Source of the DNA: Chloroflexota bacterium
GTDB lineage: Bacteria; Chloroflexota; Dehalococcoidia; GIF9; UBA5629
Length of the DNA: 9,519 bases
Reading direction: 5' to 3'
Assembly (NCBI GenBank): GCA_020354105.1
Contig: CP070642.1
Span: forward strand, 1,725,734 to 1,735,252
Of the stretch, positions 6,524 to 9,519 are shown in pieces. The position numbers were made by a program, and so were the translations under genes. The notes under the pieces were generated by a model. It saw only the letters and a program-made list of their open reading frames with translations, was not told where the DNA came from and searched no databases. Positions within the stretch are counted from its first letter, which is position 1. Every line of letters starts with the position of its first letter.

Positions 6524-7138
6524 ATGGATTCTAGTTTTGGACTTTTCCTGCTTTATGCCGCCGGCATATCGCTTACCGGTGTCATGATGCCGGGACCTCT
6601 TACCGCAGCTACCATTACCAAGGGTTATCGAGAGCAAAACGCCGGCATCTTCATAGCTCTGGGGCATGCTGTTATCGAGATACCTCTGATAGCACTTATC
6701 TACTTCGGTTTTGCCCAGTTCTTTGCTTCGCCAGAGGTTAAAATGGTTGTCGGCGTGGCTGGCGGTTTGATGTTGATATTTATGGGCTTCATGCTGCTGA
6801 GAAGTTTCAGGAAAGACCTGACGGAAGCTGCTGACCTGCCGTCTAACTCCTTAGTTACCGGCATTGTGTTGACCGGGGCAAATCCCTACTTTTTCCTGTG
6901 GTGGGCTACTATCGGCATAGCCCTGATAGTTGCTGCGGCTCAATTCGGCATCTGGGGTCTTATCATTTTCGCCGTGGTGCACTGGTCGTGTGACCTGGTC
7001 TGGGAGCAATGCGTTTCCATGAGCGTGTTCAGGACAAAGCATCTGTGGACAAAGACAGTTCAGCAGATTGTCTTCGGTATGTGTGCGCTGGCTCTGGTGG
7101 GCTTCGGCGTCTATTTTTGCGTTTCCGTTTTCGTCTAG
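6524..7138 (+). CDS. LysE-family transporter (amino acid/metabolite exporter)
   Basis: Inner-membrane protein of 204 residues, the usual length for LysE/RhtB-type exporters, with about six hydrophobic segments. The family signature is near the N-terminus, GVMMPGPLTAATITKGYR (19-36). A second conserved block, GANPYFFLWWATIG (118-131), lies in the second half, followed by HWSCDLVW (153-160). Members export amino acids such as lysine, arginine, threonine or homoserine using the proton gradient, but the substrate here cannot be read off. The ATG at 6524 lies 11 bases after the stop of the barrel-protein gene and has no ribosome-binding site of its own in that gap, so translation is probably coupled. 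The stop codon overlaps the stop of the convergent guaB3. The family call is firm, the substrate unknown. Confidence 0.92.
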   Translation: MDSSFGLFLLYAAGISLTGVMMPGPLTAATITKGYREQNAGIFIALGHAVIEIPLIALIYFGFAQFFASPEVKMVVGVAGGLMLIFMGFMLLRSFRKDLTEAADLPSNSLVTGIVLTGANPYFFLWWATIGIALIVAAAQFGIWGLIIFAVVHWSCDLVWEQCVSMSVFRTKHLWTKTVQQIVFGMCALALVGFGVYFCVSVFV

Positions 7139-8280
7139 GGGCTCCCCTGTATTGCCTGGAAGTATTTGCCTTCTGTCTTTATTGACGGTGCGATTACCAT
7201 CTTGACCTTGTGCATATCCTTGATTGTCATAGCACCGCATACACCCATCGAAGTGCGCAGGGCACCAACGAAGTTCTCAGTGCCGTCTGTAACAGAGGTG
7301 GGACCGAAGAGAAGGCGTTCCAGTGGAGCCCGGACGCCAGCCTTGATTCGGGTACCCCTGGGCAATGAGGGGTGAGGATGTGACATACCCCAGTGATAGC
7401 CCTTACCCGGGGCTTCTTCAGCCTGCGCCATAATTGAACCCAGCATCACGGCATCGGCTCCTGAGGCAAATGCCTTGCAGACATCGCTGCCGGTGCGCAT
7501 GCCGCCATCGGTTATCAACGCTACATATTTGCCGGTTTCCTTGAAATAAGTTTCGCGGGCGGCGGCACAGTTCATAGTGGCGGTTACCTGTGGCACGCCG
7601 ACGCCCAGCACCTCTCTGGTGGTGCAGGCGGCTCCGGGACCTATGCCAACCAGTATGCCGTCGATGCCGGTCTTCATTAGTTCCAGTGCGGCGCTGTAGG
7701 TAACGCAATTGCCGACTATGATCGGTATATCTACGTTCTTACGCAGCTCAGAGAAGATGAGGCCGCGGTAGCTTTTGGAGATATGACGGGCAGTGGTGAC
7801 TGTAGACTGAATCACGATTATATCTGCGCCGGCTTCCTTGGCAACCATTGACAGCCGCTTGGTATTAGCTGGAATCAGTGATATGGCGCAGGTAGCTCCT
7901 GCCTTCTTTATTGTCTGGATACGCTCGCCGATAAGCTTGTCTTTGATTGGCTCTGAGTAAATCTTCTGCAGCAGCGAGGTAATCTCGTTGTCAGGGGCTT
8001 GAACGATTTTAGCCAGTATCTCTTCGGGATTTTTGTACCTTGCCTGGACGCCGTCAAGATTGAGGACTGCCAGTCCGCCCAGCTTGTGCATCAGTATGGC
8101 AAAGTCGGTGTCGACAGCAGCGTCCATAGCTGCGGCTACAATGGGTACATGGAAGGTGAAGTTTCCGATTTTGAAATCTGTGTTTGTCTGGTCGGGATTG
8201 ATGGTCACGTCCCCAGGGACAATGGCGACCTCTTCGAAGCCGTAAGCGCGTTGCATTTCCTTGAATTTCGGTGCAGCCAT
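7135..8280 (-). CDS. guaB3: GuaB3-type IMP dehydrogenase family protein (no CBS domains)
   Basis: A 381-residue (beta/alpha)8 enzyme of the IMP dehydrogenase/GMP reductase superfamily. IMP dehydrogenase oxidises IMP to XMP with NAD+, the first committed step to GMP. The catalytic loop GIGPGAACTTRE (212-223) keeps Cys219. ITDGGMRTGSD (256-266) and GADAVMLGS (274-282) are the phosphate-binding parts. The CBS pair found in GuaB is absent. The C-terminal flap, GKGYHWGMSHPHPSLPRG (292-309) and later LERLLFGP and GTENFVGALR, follows the GuaB3 pattern known from actinobacteria and cyanobacteria rather than the GuaB flap. As I recall, a cyanobacterial GuaB3 has been shown to act as an IMP dehydrogenase; activity here is inferred. 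The ATG at 8280 has only a weak AAAAAG upstream. A promoter lies at 8307-8336, so it is transcribed on its own. Confidence 0.9.
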   Translation of the reverse strand: MAAPKFKEMQRAYGFEEVAIVPGDVTINPDQTNTDFKIGNFTFHVPIVAAAMDAAVDTDFAILMHKLGGLAVLNLDGVQARYKNPEEILAKIVQAPDNEITSLLQKIYSEPIKDKLIGERIQTIKKAGATCAISLIPANTKRLSMVAKEAGADIIVIQSTVTTARHISKSYRGLIFSELRKNVDIPIIVGNCVTYSAALELMKTGIDGILVGIGPGAACTTREVLGVGVPQVTATMNCAAARETYFKETGKYVALITDGGMRTGSDVCKAFASGADAVMLGSIMAQAEEAPGKGYHWGMSHPHPSLPRGTRIKAGVRAPLERLLFGPTSVTDGTENFVGALRTSMGVCGAMTIKDMHKVKMVIAPSIKTEGKYFQAIQGSP

Positions 8281-8306
8281 CTTTTTGCCCGCGGGTTATT
8301 TGGAAG

Positions 8307-8336
8307 AATATAGCAAAGAAGAGGAGCTAAAGTCAA
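8307..8336 (-). promoter_or_regulatory. Candidate sigma-70 promoter of guaB3
   Basis: Minus strand: TTGACT (-35, 8331-8336; 5 of 6 positions as TTGAC), 18-base spacer, TATATT (-10, 8307-8312; 5 of 6). The predicted start is near 8300, a leader of about 20 bases. Directly upstream is a pyrimidine-rich stretch (on this strand) with repeated ACCTTTG that could serve as an UP-like or regulator-binding element. Confidence 0.55.
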
Positions 8337-8344
8337 GGAAGAAA

Positions 8345-8377
8345 CAAAGTAAAAATCAAAGGTTAAAAGCCAAAGGT
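8345..8377. repeat. Purine-rich spacer with repeated CAAAG(GT)
   Basis: CAAAG recurs at 8345, 8357 and 8371, the last two extended to CAAAGGT and 14 bases apart. They sit in a strongly A/G-biased stretch on the plus strand (about 8313-8380). It lies just upstream of the guaB3 -35 box. It may be a regulatory element or simply low-complexity spacer. Confidence 0.35.
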
Positions 8378-8431
8378 GCAGGTTAGAATGTAGAAATTTG
8401 TTGCGAGGTTTTTATTTTCTGGTGCACTGAG

Positions 8432-9493
8432 CTATCTGTGCCATAGTTCCTTTATTTTTTGCTGTATTGATGAGAAGAATGTTTTCCATTTACTTGCTGG
8501 TTGTTGTGTTTCCGTTTCGGCTGCCTTGGTCTGGAATGCCTCGGTCTGGAAGCTGAAGGTAGCCGACCAATCGCTTGGTGCTGGTTCGAGGGCCTGCACT
8601 CGCCAGAAGTAGTTGATGCTGTAATCCAGCTTGCTATCGTAATCATAGCTGGTGGCAGTCACTTCTGCCTCTTTGACTATCTGGGTCACAGCCGCGTCTT
8701 TAGCCAGGACAAACTTGTACTTTGTGGTCTCCTTGAAAGGTGACCAGGAGAAGGAAGGCTGGTCTACTGGGGCGCCAAGTGAATTATTGCCTGGAGAAAG
8801 TGGTATTGGAGCATGATAAGAAATAATATCTGGTACCCCCCGTGAATTTGGAAATATCTTTATCACGTCTGGGATTGTAGCTATGGTTTCGATATTGCCC
8901 ACTTTGGTTTTGACCGCAAGGCTATTGAGTATGAAGGTGCTGGAGGTTACTTTGGTGTCAGGTAATTGCTCTATTCTCTGTTTTGCCTGCTGCTGCATAT
9001 CTGAATATGTCTGCTCGAGTAGGGAGTATACTTGTTTTCTCTGGGCAGTTTGCAGCTGTGATAGTCTTTCCACTTCGGCTTTGCGACTGTCATGAGTTAG
9101 TTCGTATTTCTCCAGAAGTTCATTATATAGTGCGGTGGCGGTGGGGTCACCCGCGCGCAGCTGCTCCTCATAGGGGCCCATTGCTTGAGATACCTTCCGA
9201 TATCTCTCCTTGATGCTTTCTGATATCCTGTCCATCTCGTCGTATGGCTGGCTTTTTTTTATATTATAAATGCTATCGTTGATGTTCGGATCTAATCTCA
9301 ACATAACTATCACCGATATATTATCTGTTGGGCTCATGCCTGAGAGAATTTTTTCGAGATTGGGGTCGATGACATTTCGTTCTTGTGATTCTGGCTGCTT
9401 GTCGTCAGCGTAGACCTGGAGTGAACAGCCAAACGGTATTGCTGCAATAATAAGCGATAGTAAAACCCCCAGGATTATTAGCTTGATCTTCAT
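8432..9493 (-). CDS. Secreted protein: I9-like propeptide fold with helical insertion plus FN3-like domain
   Basis: Exported protein of 353 residues, not assigned to a named family. The N-terminus is a signal peptide: basic start MKIK, hydrophobic core to about 20, and an AXA-like site at VYA/DD (27-31). Cys23 does not sit in a proper lipobox. Residues about 56-72 (DNISVIVMLRLDPN) and 183-217 (TFILNSLAVKTK, IPDVIKIFPNSRG) resemble the two halves of a subtilase propeptide/inhibitor I9 fold. They are split by about 100 residues of charged, Gln-rich helix (82-178), probably a coiled coil. Residues about 228-318 look like an FN3-type beta sandwich (PIPLSPGNNS, PSFSWSPF, YFWRVQALEPAPSDWS), followed by a Lys/Trp-rich tail. 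No Asp/His/Ser protease triad is present. The ATG at 9493 is set by the signal peptide; its ribosome-binding site is weak. The I9 match is by eye. Confidence 0.85.
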   Translation of the reverse strand: MKIKLIILGVLLSLIIAAIPFGCSLQVYADDKQPESQERNVIDPNLEKILSGMSPTDNISVIVMLRLDPNINDSIYNIKKSQPYDEMDRISESIKERYRKVSQAMGPYEEQLRAGDPTATALYNELLEKYELTHDSRKAEVERLSQLQTAQRKQVYSLLEQTYSDMQQQAKQRIEQLPDTKVTSSTFILNSLAVKTKVGNIETIATIPDVIKIFPNSRGVPDIISYHAPIPLSPGNNSLGAPVDQPSFSWSPFKETTKYKFVLAKDAAVTQIVKEAEVTATSYDYDSKLDYSINYFWRVQALEPAPSDWSATFSFQTEAFQTKAAETETQQPASKWKTFFSSIQQKIKELWHR

Positions 9494-9519
9494 TATCTTG
9501 CAAATCTCAATAAGGAGTA

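Noticed and set aside
7137..7148. AGGGG-CT-CCCCT as a bidirectional terminator between the exporter gene and guaB3
   Set aside because: The loop would be too small unless the stem shortens to 4 bp, and no U-run follows on either strand.
8452..9213. Several open frames overlapping the secreted-protein gene on both strands
   Set aside because: They lack ribosome-binding sites and protein-like composition, while the long minus-strand frame has a clear signal peptide and domain structure.
9488..9519. AAGGAG near the right edge as the ribosome-binding site of a further plus-strand gene
   Set aside because: The window ends within a few bases, so no start codon or frame can be seen.

Overview
The window carries eight protein-coding genes, one of them cut by the left edge. 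No rRNA, tRNA, CRISPR array, insertion sequence or phage-like module was recognised. The gene set is that of a free-living bacterium: branched-chain amino-acid-type (Liv) ABC transporter ATPases, a class II CPD photolyase, a 7TM hybrid histidine kinase, a LysE-type exporter and a CBS-less GuaB3-type IMP dehydrogenase relative. The secreted protein's FN3-like module and the overall mix resemble Chloroflexota of the Dehalococcoidia type. That placement is an inference from remembered family resemblance and is not proven by any single marker here.

Layout. Positions 1-626 (+) hold the 3' part of a LivF-like ATPase gene. It converges, with an 11-base gap, on a class II photolyase (638-1999, -). 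Upstream of the photolyase is a 166-base AT-rich spacer in which an 18-bp palindrome sits exactly over a candidate -10 box. Next, also on the minus strand, come a hybrid sensor kinase (2166-4349) and a LivG-like ATPase (4426-5241). The 76-base gap between those two contains a candidate promoter and two short palindromes. Divergent from livG is a tiny two-helix membrane protein (5358-5573, +) behind a textbook consensus sigma-70 promoter (TTGACA, 16 bp, TATAAT). A plus-strand pair follows: an unrecognised protein with eight beta-strand-like segments consistent with a TIM barrel (5748-6512), and a LysE-family transporter (6524-7138). The exporter gene converges on guaB3 (7135-8280, -), and both stop codons are read from the same CTAG tetranucleotide. 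guaB3 has its own promoter in a 151-base purine-rich spacer. The last gene (8432-9493, -) encodes a secreted protein that appears to join a subtilase-propeptide (I9)-like fold, a long helical insertion and an FN3-like module, without any protease domain.

How the parts relate. The two Liv ATPases belong to a transporter whose permease and binding protein are not in the window. They lie in different transcription units, so they are either two halves of one scattered system or parts of two systems. The kinase ends in a receiver domain and has no adjacent response regulator, so its output partner must be elsewhere. The barrel protein and the exporter are probably one operon. Nothing here amounts to a clearly new multi-gene system. 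The best leads are the barrel protein of unknown function, the protease-less I9-like secreted protein, the strongly promoted 71-residue membrane protein and the operator-like palindrome at the photolyase promoter.
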